The notes below the pieces were generated by a model. It was given only the letters and a program-made list of their open reading frames with translations. It did not search any database and had not been told where the DNA came from. A program made the translations under genes and the position numbers. A stretch of DNA of 64,000 bases from Pseudomonas sp. RIT-562 (GTDB lineage: Bacteria > Pseudomonadota > Gammaproteobacteria > Pseudomonadales > Pseudomonadaceae), in the NCBI RefSeq assembly GCF_026241895.1, contig NZ_JAPJIV010000010.1, positions 1-64,000 on the forward strand. Reading direction: 5' to 3'. Of the stretch, positions 18,359 to 27,256 are shown one piece after another. Each line of letters starts with the position of its first letter. The stretch's first letter is position 1.

Positions 18359-19326
18359 TGTCGTATTCTATTTTGTTGACTGGGGCCACGGGCTTTGTCG
18401 GTGGCGCCATTCTCAAGCGCTTGTGCAACGATGGAAAACATCCGGTGGTGGCGGTGGTTCGGGGTGAATCCCAGCTCAAAGTACAGGACGTTTCGACGCT
18501 GCGCATCAACAGCTTTGATGGCGAGACCCAGTGGGCAGGTAAACTGACCAATCCTGATGTGGTAATTCATTCTGCGGCCCGAGTTCATGTCATGAATGAT
18601 GCCGAGTCCGACCCTTTGGCGGCGTTTCGCAAAGTGAATGTCGACGGCACGGTGAATCTCGCACGGCAGGCCGCCGCTGCGGGTGCGCGGCGTTTCATCT
18701 TCATCAGTTCAATCAAGGTCAATGGGGAAGGGACGACCCAAGGTGCCCCTTACACTGGCGACGATGTTCCCGCTCCTGCGGACCCTTACGGTGTATCGAA
18801 AATGGAAGCGGAACACGCGCTTCGACAGCTTGCCAAGGAAACGGCGATGGAGATCGTGATCATTCGTCCGGTGTTGGTCTACGGGCCGGGGGTTAAAGCG
18901 AATTTCCTCAGCATGATGCGATGGTTGGACAAGGGCGTTCCCCTGCCTTTCGGGGCAATTGACAACAGGCGCAGTCTGGTTGCCCTGGATAATCTGGTAG
19001 ACCTGGTTATCACCTGCATAGATCACCCGGCGGCTGCCAATCAGACGTTCCTGGTGAGTGATGGGGAGGACTTGTCCACTACCGCGTTGCTGAGCAGGAT
19101 GGCGAATGCCCTAAACAAGCCGGCTCGGCTGATTCCGGTGCCTTCCTGGATGCTGGAACGTGGCGCGCTGTTATTGGGTAAAAAGGCACTCTCCCAGCGA
19201 CTATGCGGATCGTTGCAAGTCGATATCGAAAAGACTCGTACGCTTTTAGGCTGGGAACCGCCGGTCAGCGTGGATGAAGCCTTGGCTGCCACTGCATTAC
19301 ATTTTCGGGAACATCAATCGCAATGA
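18358..19326 (+). CDS. wbpV: UDP-sugar 4-ketoreductase/epimerase, WbpV-like SDR
   Basis: A 322-residue extended SDR. Seen: LLTGATGFVGGAIL (cofactor loop), HSAARVHVMND, FISSIKVNGEGT, DPYGVSKMEAE with the Tyr-x3-Lys pair, and RPVLVYGPGVKANF. In Pseudomonas and Rhizobium, WbpV/WreQ relatives reduce the WbpM product to UDP-D-QuiNAc; close relatives instead yield UDP-D-FucNAc, so the stereochemistry at C4 is open. It shares a base with the previous stop (TGATG) and overlaps wbpL, so the genes are translationally coupled. Confidence 0.88.
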   Translation: MSYSILLTGATGFVGGAILKRLCNDGKHPVVAVVRGESQLKVQDVSTLRINSFDGETQWAGKLTNPDVVIHSAARVHVMNDAESDPLAAFRKVNVDGTVNLARQAAAAGARRFIFISSIKVNGEGTTQGAPYTGDDVPAPADPYGVSKMEAEHALRQLAKETAMEIVIIRPVLVYGPGVKANFLSMMRWLDKGVPLPFGAIDNRRSLVALDNLVDLVITCIDHPAAANQTFLVSDGEDLSTTALLSRMANALNKPARLIPVPSWMLERGALLLGKKALSQRLCGSLQVDIEKTRTLLGWEPPVSVDEALAATALHFREHQSQ

Positions 19327-20357
19327 ATTATTTGTGGCTAATTCCGGCTGTTGCCGTTCTGTCCTTGGGGTTGACGGCCGCTCTGCGTCGTTACGCTATT
19401 AGCCGTAGCATTATCGACATCCCCAATGCGCGAAGCTCTCACTCCATTCCAACGCCTCGCGGCGGCGGTGTTGCGATCGTAGTTGCCTTCCTTGTTTCGC
19501 TCCCTGTTCTTGGGTACGCAGGTCTGGTCCCCTGGTCACAGCTGATCGCCGTCGGCGGTGCAGGTGCGTTGGTCGCCGTTGTAGGTTTCATGGACGATCA
19601 TGGCCACATTGCAGCTCGCTGGAGGTTGCTTGGTCATTTCAGTGCCGCGGTTTGGGCATTGTTCTGGATCGGCGGGTTTCCTCCCTTGGTGATTTTTGGA
19701 TTAAGCCTGGATCTGCACTGGTTTGGCCACATCCTTGCGGCCGTTTATCTGGTCTGGATTCTTAATCTTTACAATTTCATGGACGGCATCGACGGAATTG
19801 CCAGTGTCGAAGCGCTGTGTGCGTGCCTCGGTGCCTGCTTGCTGTACTGGCTCAGCGGAGTTCCAGCATTGATCTGGGGGCCGTTGATAATGGCGATGGC
19901 GGTTCTCGGGTTTCTTTACTGGAATTTTCCTCCTGCGCGCATTTTTATGGGCGATGCCGGGAGCGGGTTCCTCGGCGTTGCCCTGGGGGTGTTGTCTCTC
20001 CAGGCCGCCTGGCAATCATCCGAGTTGTTTTGGGGGTGGTTGATACTTCTGGGTGTGTTTATTGTCGACGCCACGTTCACACTGCTGCGTCGTTTGATTC
20101 GCGGAGACAAGGTCTACGAGGCTCATCGTAGCCACGCGTATCAGTTCGCCTCACGACAGTTCGGGAAGCATTTGCCGGTGACCCTCGCCGTTGCTGTGAT
20201 CAATCTGTTCTGGTTGCTACCGATAGCTTACGGTGTGACCCGATTGGGGCTTGATGGCGCTGTTGGCTTGATTGTGGCTTACGTGCCTTTGATCATCCTG
20301 GCGGTAAAGTTTCATGCAGGGCAGCTCGAGAGTTCTGTTTCCGCATCAAGCAGTTAG
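19323..20357 (+). CDS. wbpL: undecaprenyl-phosphate N-acetyl-sugar-1-phosphate transferase WbpL
   Basis: A 344-residue MraY/WecA-type membrane enzyme that starts each O unit by moving QuiNAc- or FucNAc-1-phosphate onto undecaprenyl phosphate. About ten membrane segments with cytoplasmic motifs in order: RSSHSIPTPRGGG near residue 38, VGFMDDHGHIAARWR, LYNFMDGIDGIAS and FMGDAGSGFLG, then HRSHAYQFASRQ in the last large loop. These are the polyprenyl and metal-binding motifs of the family. Its start overlaps wbpV by four bases (ATGA). It is the usual partner of wbpM in Pseudomonas. Confidence 0.94.
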   Translation: MNYLWLIPAVAVLSLGLTAALRRYAISRSIIDIPNARSSHSIPTPRGGGVAIVVAFLVSLPVLGYAGLVPWSQLIAVGGAGALVAVVGFMDDHGHIAARWRLLGHFSAAVWALFWIGGFPPLVIFGLSLDLHWFGHILAAVYLVWILNLYNFMDGIDGIASVEALCACLGACLLYWLSGVPALIWGPLIMAMAVLGFLYWNFPPARIFMGDAGSGFLGVALGVLSLQAAWQSSELFWGWLILLGVFIVDATFTLLRRLIRGDKVYEAHRSHAYQFASRQFGKHLPVTLAVAVINLFWLLPIAYGVTRLGLDGAVGLIVAYVPLIILAVKFHAGQLESSVSASSS

Positions 20358-20456
20358 GCTGAGGGCATCGATTTAGAAGGTGTCCGTTGCGTTCGAATAG
20401 GTACAATGATCGAGTCATATCCAGTTTAGGAGCGGGACAAGGTGGTTGAAGGGTTT

Positions 20457-22451
20457 ATGGACAGGTTAAGAGCTCTTTTGCTGGGGTTGCCACGCCGCCA
20501 AAAGCGACTGATTCAGGTCTCGGCCGATGTGGTTCTGGTTTGGGCCGCTCTATGGCTGGCATTTGTCGTTCGCCTGGGCATTGATGAAATGGTCAATCCA
20601 TTTATTGTCCATCCTTGGCTCTTCCTGACTGCTCCCATTGTAGCGATTCCGTTGTTTATACGTTTCGGCATGTACCGTGCAGTGATGCGCTACTTCGGCA
20701 ACGATGCGCTCATCGCCATTATCAAGGCGGTGAGCTTGTCCTCGCTGATACTTGGTGTAGTGGTTTATTGGTACAGTAATCATCAGAACATTGTCCCTCG
20801 GTCGATCATCTTTAATTACTGGTGGTTGAGTCTGATCATGATTGGCGGATTGCGTTTGGCAATGCGTCAGTATTTTCTCGGAGACTGGTTTACCGCAGTC
20901 CAGCATGTACCCTTCGCGAACCGCGACGATGGTCTTCCCAGAGTCGCCATTTATGGCGCAGGTGCTGCGGGCAACCAACTGGTAGCCGCACTCCGTATGG
21001 GACGGGCGATGCGGCCCGTGGCGTTCATTGACGATGACAATGGCATCGCTGAACGTATTATCTCTGGGCTTCATGTCTACAAGCCCAAGCACATCCAGCG
21101 AATGATCGATGTCACGGGGGCTCAGGAAGTGCTCCTCGCGATTCCTTCGTCGAACCGGGGCCGACGCCGCGAAATCCTCACCTATCTTGAAGGATTCCCG
21201 TTGCACGTTCGAAGCGTGCCCGGTTTTATGGATCTGGCCAGTGGCAGGGTGAAGGTTGACGACATCCAGGAAGTCGATATCGCTGACTTGCTGGGTCGTG
21301 ACTCCGTGCCCGCTCAAGATGACCTGCTCGAGCATTGCATCAAGGCCCAGTCGGTCTTGGTGACTGGTGCAGGAGGCTCCATCGGTTCTGAGCTCTGCCG
21401 TCAGATCCTCGCTTTGCGCCCAACCACTCTTCTGTTGCTGGATCATAGCGAGTTCAACCTCTATAGCATCTTGTCTGAACTGGAGCAGCGTATCGCCCGC
21501 GAATCGTTGCCGGTGCGGCTTCTGCCGATCCTCGGTTCAGTGCGCAATCCAGAAAAATTGTTGGATGTGATGAAAACCTGGCACGTAGACACGGTTTATC
21601 ACGCTGCCGCGTATAAACATGTGCCCATGGTTGAGCACAACATTGCCGAAGGCGTCCTGAACAATGTGATCGGGACTTTGAATACCGCGCAGGCTGCGCT
21701 ACAGGCTGGTGTTGCCAACTTCGTTCTGATCTCCACTGACAAGGCTGTGCGTCCGACCAACGTAATGGGCAGCACCAAGAGACTTGCCGAGTTAACCCTG
21801 CAAGCATTAAGTCGCGAAGTTGCTCCAGTACTCTTTGGCGACACCAGTAATGTGTCCCGAGTCAATAAAACCCGTTTTACCATGGTTCGCTTTGGCAACG
21901 TGCTGGGTTCTTCCGGGTCGGTAATTCCGTTGTTCCACAAGCAGATCAAATCGGGTGGTCCGCTTACCGTCACTCACCCAAAGATCACGCGTTATTTCAT
22001 GACTATCCCTGAAGCGGCACAACTGGTTATCCAGGCTGGTTCGATGGGGCAGGGTGGGGACGTATTTGTACTGGATATGGGCGAACCAGTAAAAATCGTG
22101 GAGTTGGCGGAGAAGATGATTCATCTATCCGGTCTGAGTGTCCGCTCGGAAAAGAATGTGCACGGTGATATCTCCATCGAGTTCACCGGGCTGCGTCCAG
22201 GCGAAAAACTCTATGAGGAGTTGTTGATCGGCGATAACGTTGTCGCTACCCAGCATCCGATGATCATGAGTGCCAATGAGGACCATTTGGACTGGGACGT
22301 CCTTAAGGGCAAATTGAGCGAATTGCTGCAGGCTGTGGAAAAAGATGACTACGCTCGGGTGCGCCAGTTGCTACGCGATACTGTGAGCGGTTACACCCCC
22401 GACGGCGAGATCGTCGACTGGATCTATCAGCAACGTCGTCTCGAACCCTAA
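20457..22451 (+). CDS. wbpM: UDP-GlcNAc C4,6-dehydratase WbpM
   Basis: A 664-residue inner-membrane nucleotide-sugar dehydratase. Four membrane segments lie within about residues 20-135, followed by a first Rossmann domain (VAIYGAGAAGNQL near 165) and the catalytic SDR domain (VTGAGGSIGSELCRQI near 300). The active site is the atypical Ser-Met-Lys form: TDKAVRPTNVMGSTK with Met437 and Lys441. FTMVRFGNVLGSSGSVIPLF and FTGLRPGEKLYEELL follow. Sequence is very close to P. aeruginosa WbpM, which starts at the equivalent of the ATG at 20457; a GTG at 20442 has a better ribosome site and is the alternative. It closes the O-antigen cluster as in P. aeruginosa. Confidence 0.96.
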   Translation: MDRLRALLLGLPRRQKRLIQVSADVVLVWAALWLAFVVRLGIDEMVNPFIVHPWLFLTAPIVAIPLFIRFGMYRAVMRYFGNDALIAIIKAVSLSSLILGVVVYWYSNHQNIVPRSIIFNYWWLSLIMIGGLRLAMRQYFLGDWFTAVQHVPFANRDDGLPRVAIYGAGAAGNQLVAALRMGRAMRPVAFIDDDNGIAERIISGLHVYKPKHIQRMIDVTGAQEVLLAIPSSNRGRRREILTYLEGFPLHVRSVPGFMDLASGRVKVDDIQEVDIADLLGRDSVPAQDDLLEHCIKAQSVLVTGAGGSIGSELCRQILALRPTTLLLLDHSEFNLYSILSELEQRIARESLPVRLLPILGSVRNPEKLLDVMKTWHVDTVYHAAAYKHVPMVEHNIAEGVLNNVIGTLNTAQAALQAGVANFVLISTDKAVRPTNVMGSTKRLAELTLQALSREVAPVLFGDTSNVSRVNKTRFTMVRFGNVLGSSGSVIPLFHKQIKSGGPLTVTHPKITRYFMTIPEAAQLVIQAGSMGQGGDVFVLDMGEPVKIVELAEKMIHLSGLSVRSEKNVHGDISIEFTGLRPGEKLYEELLIGDNVVATQHPMIMSANEDHLDWDVLKGKLSELLQAVEKDDYARVRQLLRDTVSGYTPDGEIVDWIYQQRRLEP

Positions 22452-22562
22452 TTGTTTCACATCCCGCAATAGACACACTTTTGACAGGCTCCATACATCA
22501 CCTAAATTTGGAAGGCAGCTTCGGAAAGCTGCTATCCCAAACAGATGATATGGAGCTTCAAT

Positions 22563-22898
22563 ATGCGTACTGGCTATCTCTCCTCCCTGGTTTTTGCCCT
22601 CCTCACAAGCCTGTCCATCAGCGCCAACGCCGCACCGGCGCCAAAGGCCGAGACTGGCGCCTCTACTGCAACCCAGGAAGTCGCCCCCAAGCCTCAGGCA
22701 GTCAAGGTCGATCTCAACAAAGCCGATGCGGCCACTCTTCAGCGTGACCTGGTAGGTATAGGCGAAGCTAAGGCCCAAGAGATTGTTGCGTATCGTGATA
22801 TGAATGGTCCATTCGCGGCGGTGGATGAACTGTTGGAGGTCAAAGGGATTGGCAAGGCGATTCTAGATAAAAACCGCGAAAGGTTAGTCGTGAACTAA
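22563..22898 (+). CDS. secreted ComEA-like helix-hairpin-helix protein
   Basis: A 111-residue protein with a Sec signal peptide (MRTGYLSSLVFALLTSLSISANA, cleavage probably after Ala-Asn-Ala) and a C-terminal double HhH motif: VDLNKADAATLQRDLVGIGEAKAQEIVAYRD and FAAVDELLEVKGIGKAILDKNR. Such proteins bind DNA non-specifically in the periplasm; relatives of this size are involved in natural DNA uptake, but a competence role here is not shown. GGAG lies seven bases before the ATG at 22563. A gene of this kind regularly follows wbpM in Pseudomonas. It has its own terminator. Confidence 0.88.
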   Translation: MRTGYLSSLVFALLTSLSISANAAPAPKAETGASTATQEVAPKPQAVKVDLNKADAATLQRDLVGIGEAKAQEIVAYRDMNGPFAAVDELLEVKGIGKAILDKNRERLVVN

Positions 22899-22916
22899 GC
22901 TTGTAACTCAGCACGG

Positions 22917-22944
22917 AAGGCCGGTCATTGACCGGCCTTTTTGC
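22917..22944 (+). terminator. rho-independent terminator after comEA-like gene
   Basis: Perfect ten-base stem AAGGCCGGTC / GACCGGCCTT with a three-base loop, running into TTTTTG. It marks the end of the O-antigen region. Confidence 0.9.
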
Positions 22945-23096
22945 GTTTTGGCGCCATGATCGGTATCCCCATTCGTCGATCTTTTTAAGATTACGGCTAT
23001 CATATTAAACTGAGATTATGCATATAATAAAACGCTGCCGGGAAAGCCAAGCGTAAGCCCGGGTCCACTTTAGAATTCCTTCACAGGAGCACACCG

Positions 23097-23891
23097 ATGA
23101 CATCTCCCCAGTCCCAAGGAACAGCCCTTATCACCGGCGCCTCTTCCGGCATCGGTGCCATCTACGCCGAGCGCCTCGCCGCCCGTGGCTTCGACTTGCT
23201 GCTGGTAGCTCGCGATCAGGATCGCCTGGAAGCCGCCGCCAGCAAATTGCGTGAGTCCCATGGCATCCAGGTCGAAGTCCTCAAGGCAGACCTGACCCAA
23301 AAAGATGACGTGCTGAAGCTCGAACAACGCCTACGCAGCGACTCCAGCATCAGTCTCCTGTTGAACAACGCCGGAGTCGCAGCGGACGGCCTGCTGGCCA
23401 ATTCGGACCTGGACCAACTGGAGCGTCTGATTCAGCTCAACATTACCGCCGTCACCCGGCTGGCTTCAGCAGCAGCAGCCGGTTTTGCCAAGGCGGGTCG
23501 TGGCACGATCATCAACATCGCCTCGGTGGTGGCGTTGTTCCCGGAGCGATTCAACGCGACCTACAGCGCCAGCAAGGCATATGTGTTAAGTCTGACCCAG
23601 TCACTGAATGCCGAACTGGACGGAACTGGCGTCAAGGTTCAGGCCGTGTTGCCTGGCGTTACCCGTACTGAAATCTGGGAGCGTTCCGGCATCGATGCGT
23701 CGCAGATCCCAGCGGACATGGTGATGGAGGCGGGGGAGATGGTTGATGCTGCCCTGTCGGGGCTGGACCAGGGCGAACTCATCACCATCCCTTCGTTGCC
23801 GAATGCAGCCGATTGGGATGCCTTTGTAGCGGCGCGTCATGTGATGGCGCCGAATTTGTCCAAGAGCAAAGCTGCCGCACGTTACAAGTGA
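23097..23891 (+). CDS. classical short-chain dehydrogenase/reductase
   Basis: A 264-residue SDR with the full catalytic set: cofactor loop GASSGIG (Gly14, Gly18, Gly20), NNAG at 90-93, Ser143 in IINIAS, and YSASK with Tyr156 and Lys160. LLVARDQDRLEAAASKLR suggests NADP preference because of the Arg after the second strand. Substrate unknown; by context (ketoacyl synthase 22 bp downstream) it could reduce a 3-oxoacyl intermediate, but the protein looks more like general YdfG/DltE-type SDRs. ACAGGAGCAC provides a strong ribosome site. Confidence 0.85.
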   Translation: MTSPQSQGTALITGASSGIGAIYAERLAARGFDLLLVARDQDRLEAAASKLRESHGIQVEVLKADLTQKDDVLKLEQRLRSDSSISLLLNNAGVAADGLLANSDLDQLERLIQLNITAVTRLASAAAAGFAKAGRGTIINIASVVALFPERFNATYSASKAYVLSLTQSLNAELDGTGVKVQAVLPGVTRTEIWERSGIDASQIPADMVMEAGEMVDAALSGLDQGELITIPSLPNAADWDAFVAARHVMAPNLSKSKAAARYK

Positions 23892-23913
23892 GGCGACTTG
23901 AGGTGTTTGCAGT

Positions 23914-25188
23914 ATGAGTGATCGTCGAGTGGTTGTAACAGGCATGGGCCTGGTGTCGCCGTTGGGCACGGGTGTTGAAGCGGTATGGGCGCGGCTGTTG
24001 GCGGGGCGCTCCGGACTGCGTACTTTGCCGGACGCTGTGGTTGCCGATTTGCCGACCTCGGTCGGAGGTGTGGTGCCGTTGCTGGCGGATGATGCCGAGG
24101 CTGGGTTTGACCCGGATCGAGCGACGCCGCCCAAGGAGCAGAAGAAGATGGACCGCTTCATCGTGTTTGCGATGGAAGCGGCGCGTGAGGCGCTGGAGCA
24201 GGCGGGTTGGCAGGCACTGGATGCCAATGCCCAGGAGCGTACGGCCACGATCATCGGCTCCGGCGTTGGTGGTTTTGGCGCAATTGCCGATGCGGTGCGT
24301 ACCACGGACAGTCGTGGACCGCGGCGTCTGTCGCCGTTCACCATTCCGTCGTTCCTGGTCAATCTTGCCGCTGGCCATGTGTCGATTCAGCACGGCTTCA
24401 AAGGCCCGCTGGGGGCTCCGGTGACGGCATGCGCGGCCGGGGTGCAGGCGATTGGCGATGCGGCGCGGTTGATTCGCTGTGGCGAAGCGGATATTGCAGT
24501 GTGTGGCGGTGCCGAAGCGTCGATTGATCGGGTCAGTCTTGCCGGTTTTGCGGCGGCGCGGGCGTTGTCCAGCGGCTATAACGCTACCCCTGAGCGCGCA
24601 TCGCGGCCGTTCGACAGTGGCCGTGACGGGTTTGTCATGGGTGAGGGCGCGGGTCTTCTGGTGATCGAATCCCTGGAGCACGCTTTGGCCCGTGGGGCTA
24701 AGCCCTTGGCGGAACTAGTCGGCTACGGTACCAGCGCGGATGCCTATCACCTGACTGCTGGCCCCGAAGATGGCAGCGGGGCGCGTCGTGCGATGGCGTT
24801 GGCATTGGCTCAGGCGGGTATCACGCCGGATCAGGTGCAACACCTGAATGCCCATGCGACTTCGACGCCCGTTGGCGATCTCGGGGAGTTGGCGGCGATC
24901 AAGTCATTGTTCGGCACCGACAGCAAGATTGCCGTGACGGCGACCAAGTCGGCTACCGGGCATTTACTGGGCGCAGCGGGCGGAATCGAGGCGATTTTCA
25001 CCTTGTTGGCGATTCGTGATCAAGTGGCGCCGGCCACCCTTAATTTTGACAACCCGGACCCGGCCACCGAAGGCGTCGACATCGTTCACGGCCAGGCGCG
25101 GCCGATGGCTATCGAATACGCGCTGTCCAACGGTTTTGGATTCGGCGGGGTCAATGCCAGCGTGCTGTTCAAGCGTTGGCAGGACTAG
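23914..25188 (+). CDS. beta-ketoacyl-ACP synthase, FabF (KAS II) type
   Basis: A 424-residue thiolase-fold condensing enzyme. The catalytic triad is intact: Cys173 (PVTACAAG), His314 (NAHATSTPVGD) and His350 (GHLLGAAGG). SNGFGFGGVNASVLF is the C-terminal signature. It is not in a fab operon: no acpP, fabD or fabG is nearby, so it is probably a second KAS II for a special acyl chain rather than the housekeeping FabF. It follows the SDR by 22 bp and converges with a TetR gene, sharing four bases at the 3' ends. Confidence 0.92.
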   Translation: MSDRRVVVTGMGLVSPLGTGVEAVWARLLAGRSGLRTLPDAVVADLPTSVGGVVPLLADDAEAGFDPDRATPPKEQKKMDRFIVFAMEAAREALEQAGWQALDANAQERTATIIGSGVGGFGAIADAVRTTDSRGPRRLSPFTIPSFLVNLAAGHVSIQHGFKGPLGAPVTACAAGVQAIGDAARLIRCGEADIAVCGGAEASIDRVSLAGFAAARALSSGYNATPERASRPFDSGRDGFVMGEGAGLLVIESLEHALARGAKPLAELVGYGTSADAYHLTAGPEDGSGARRAMALALAQAGITPDQVQHLNAHATSTPVGDLGELAAIKSLFGTDSKIAVTATKSATGHLLGAAGGIEAIFTLLAIRDQVAPATLNFDNPDPATEGVDIVHGQARPMAIEYALSNGFGFGGVNASVLFKRWQD

Positions 25189-25742
25189 TCCTGGGACTGC
25201 TTCAAGTGTTCGCGCGTGACGTCGAGGATTCGCTGGGCCAGCTCAGGATTCTCGACGCTGCGTGATAGCAGGAGCGCGCCGACCAATGTCGACATGATGA
25301 CGATGCTGCGGTCATCGGCATGCTCGCCTTGCAGCGTGCCTTGCACTTGTTCAAGGCGCGCGTTGAGGACGGCATCGGTGGTCGGGCTTGGCTGTCCGCG
25401 CAAGCCCAGTTCGGATGACATGGTCGGCAGCGGGCAGCCCTGATCGGGCGAAGTCTGGTGCCACTCCGACAGGTAGCTGTCGATAAACGCCTCCAACGGA
25501 CGATCTTCGGCGAACAGCATGGCGCAATGTGCGTCGAGTTCTTCACCTGCCGCTTGCAAGGCTTTTTCGACCAGTTCGTCCTTGGAGGTAAAGTGCGAGT
25601 AAAAACCGCCGTGGGTCAGGCCCAGTGCTTTCATCAGGGGTTGCAGGCCGGTTGCGCCAATGCCATCACGTCGGAAGCGCGCTGCGGCTTCCTTGATGAT
25701 GCGTTGATGAGTTTGGGCTTTGTGATCCTGCGAGTAACGCAT
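25185..25742 (-). CDS. TetR-family transcriptional regulator
   Basis: A 185-residue repressor. The N-terminal helix-turn-helix is plain: HQRIIKEAAARFRRDGIGATGLQPLMKALGLTHGGFYSHFTSKDELVEKAL (residues 11-60), close to the AcrR/NemR-like group. The C-terminal domain contains GCPLPTMSSELG, similar to TetR_C members that carry a reactive Cys (as in NemR-like sensors of electrophiles). The gene is convergent with the ketoacyl synthase, and its stop codon overlaps that of the synthase in a shared CTAG. ATG at 25742 (MRYSQDHKA); an upstream in-frame ATG at 25760 is less likely. Confidence 0.9.
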   Translation of the reverse strand: MRYSQDHKAQTHQRIIKEAAARFRRDGIGATGLQPLMKALGLTHGGFYSHFTSKDELVEKALQAAGEELDAHCAMLFAEDRPLEAFIDSYLSEWHQTSPDQGCPLPTMSSELGLRGQPSPTTDAVLNARLEQVQGTLQGEHADDRSIVIMSTLVGALLLSRSVENPELAQRILDVTREHLKQSQD

Positions 25743-25945
25743 CTTAAATCTCCACGGCAATGCATCATCTTAACCAAGGAAATTTAAATGGTGACTGTAC
25801 TTCTATTTCTAAAAAAGCGTACAGATGCTTCGAAGGGTGATCGAACTGACCGGAACTTGGCATGAATAGAGGTTACTCGCCTGCAGGCTTTTGACTAACC
25901 CGGGACCGATGAGCCTTAGCGGTCCGTCTGATCGAGGAAACGACC

Positions 25946-26797
25946 ATGTTCAAAGATTACCCCGCAGCCTACCAGGTCAGTAAAGGCGCGGCTTTGCAGG
26001 TGGATACAGCGTTTTACAATCGAATTCGTGACGCTAAGGACGCTCGCACTTTGATCGAGCAGTTTGAGGTGCCCATCCGCACCGGCCGTGCGTGGCATGT
26101 GCCAGCCGGGCATGTGTTTCGAGTTACCACACCGGTCGGGCCGCAAGTGGGTGATTTCAACGTGTGGAATGCCAACGATCCGCGCGAACGCCTATGGGCG
26201 GCCCGCACCCGGCAGTTACAAGGTGCCCATGTGAGCACCCACGACCGCCTGTGGTCGAACCTGCCATTTCTGCGGCCGCTGGTGACCATTACCGATGACA
26301 GCCTGGCCGATTACGGCGTCGACGAACATGGTGGGCGGCTGCACGACCTGCTCGGCACGCGCTGCGACCCCTATGTGAACAAGATGCTGACTGGCGAGGA
26401 CTTTCACCACCATTGCCATTCGAACCTTACCCGGGCGGTATTGCCCCACGGTCTGACCGAATTTGACGTGCATGACGTGTTGAACATTTTCCAGTGCACT
26501 GGCCTGAATCATGACGACATGTATTTCATGAAGGCTTGTCCGGCGCAGAAGGGCGACTACCTGGAGTTCTTTGCCGAGATCGATCTGCTGTGCGCGCTGT
26601 CGACCTGCCCGGGTGGGGATTTGTCGTTGGCCATGTGGGGGCCGGACGCGCAGGATCCGTTAAGCGTGTGTCGTCCGCTTGGGGTGGAGATCTATCGCTT
26701 GGAGGATGAGTTGCTGGAAGGTTGGAGCCAACCGGAGCGTGCGGCGTACAACGGGATGCATGGCCTGCAGATTGCCAAGGCAGATTGGGAAAGATAG
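25946..26797 (+). CDS. DUF1989 / urea carboxylase-associated-like protein
   Basis: A 283-residue soluble protein of the DUF1989 group. Recognisable parts: GRAWHVPAGHVFRVTTPVGPQVGDFNVWNANDPRERLW, HVSTHDRLWSNLPFLRPLVTI, and FHHHCHSNLTRA, followed by DVLNIFQCTGLNHDDMYFMKACPAQKGDYLEFFAEIDLLCALSTCPGGD. The repeated His and Cys residues suggest metal binding. Family members often sit beside urea carboxylase/allophanate genes, and some act on guanidine or urea-like compounds, but none of these genes is here. Its nearest functional neighbour is a permease on the other strand. Function not assigned. Confidence 0.8.
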   Translation: MFKDYPAAYQVSKGAALQVDTAFYNRIRDAKDARTLIEQFEVPIRTGRAWHVPAGHVFRVTTPVGPQVGDFNVWNANDPRERLWAARTRQLQGAHVSTHDRLWSNLPFLRPLVTITDDSLADYGVDEHGGRLHDLLGTRCDPYVNKMLTGEDFHHHCHSNLTRAVLPHGLTEFDVHDVLNIFQCTGLNHDDMYFMKACPAQKGDYLEFFAEIDLLCALSTCPGGDLSLAMWGPDAQDPLSVCRPLGVEIYRLEDELLEGWSQPERAAYNGMHGLQIAKADWER

Positions 26798-26815
26798 CAG
26801 CGCTTCCCATCGGAC

Positions 26816-26948
26816 TGTAGCTGCTGGCGAAGCCTGCGTTCGGCTGCGAAGCAGTCGTAGATCCGTAAAATGCGGTCTGCTTGGATAACCGCGTTTACCG
26901 GTTTTACGACTGCTGCGCAGCTGAACGCAGGCTTCGCCAGCTGCTACA
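26816..26948. repeat. long REP-type inverted repeat
   Basis: Two arms of about 50 bp (TGTAGCTGCTGGCGAAGCC... and its near-perfect reverse complement ...GGCTTCGCCAGCTGCTACA) around an AT-richer centre. It lies between convergent genes and may terminate both. The arm sequence differs from the GTGGGAG REP class found further along. Confidence 0.85.
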
Positions 26949-26961
26949 GGTTGTCAAAGTA

Positions 26962-27129
26962 TCAGCGATCTTTCGCGTCCTTGGCGTCCATTTCCGCATT
27001 GCGTTCGGCGACGCGTTTACGTTGCTCGTCGGTGAGCTCGACCTTGTTTGCGGTGTCTCGCAACATCATCAGACCACCGACGATCGAGCCGATTGCAACA
27101 ACCAGAATCAACCAGGCATACCAGGGCAT
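26962..27129 (-). CDS. small single-pass membrane protein, DUF2897-like
   Basis: A 55-residue protein with one membrane segment near the N-terminus (MPWYAWLILVVAIGSIVGGLMML) and a charged cytoplasmic-looking tail (ELTDEQRKRVAERNAEMDAKDAKDR) that should form a helix. A very good AAGGAGAG ribosome site precedes the ATG at 27129; longer in-frame extensions have none. Small proteins of this kind are common in Pseudomonas (DUF2897) and have no known function. Confidence 0.8.
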   Translation of the reverse strand: MPWYAWLILVVAIGSIVGGLMMLRDTANKVELTDEQRKRVAERNAEMDAKDAKDR

Positions 27130-27256
27130 AGGGCTCTCCTTGAGGGGCAGGTCGGGGGCGGATTTCGCCGACCGATCGTGCATACCACTTTGAGCGATTG
27201 TTCTTCGCAGTGGTTCCATTGTAGGCCTGTTATGCCTTGTGCATCCGGGGGATGGC

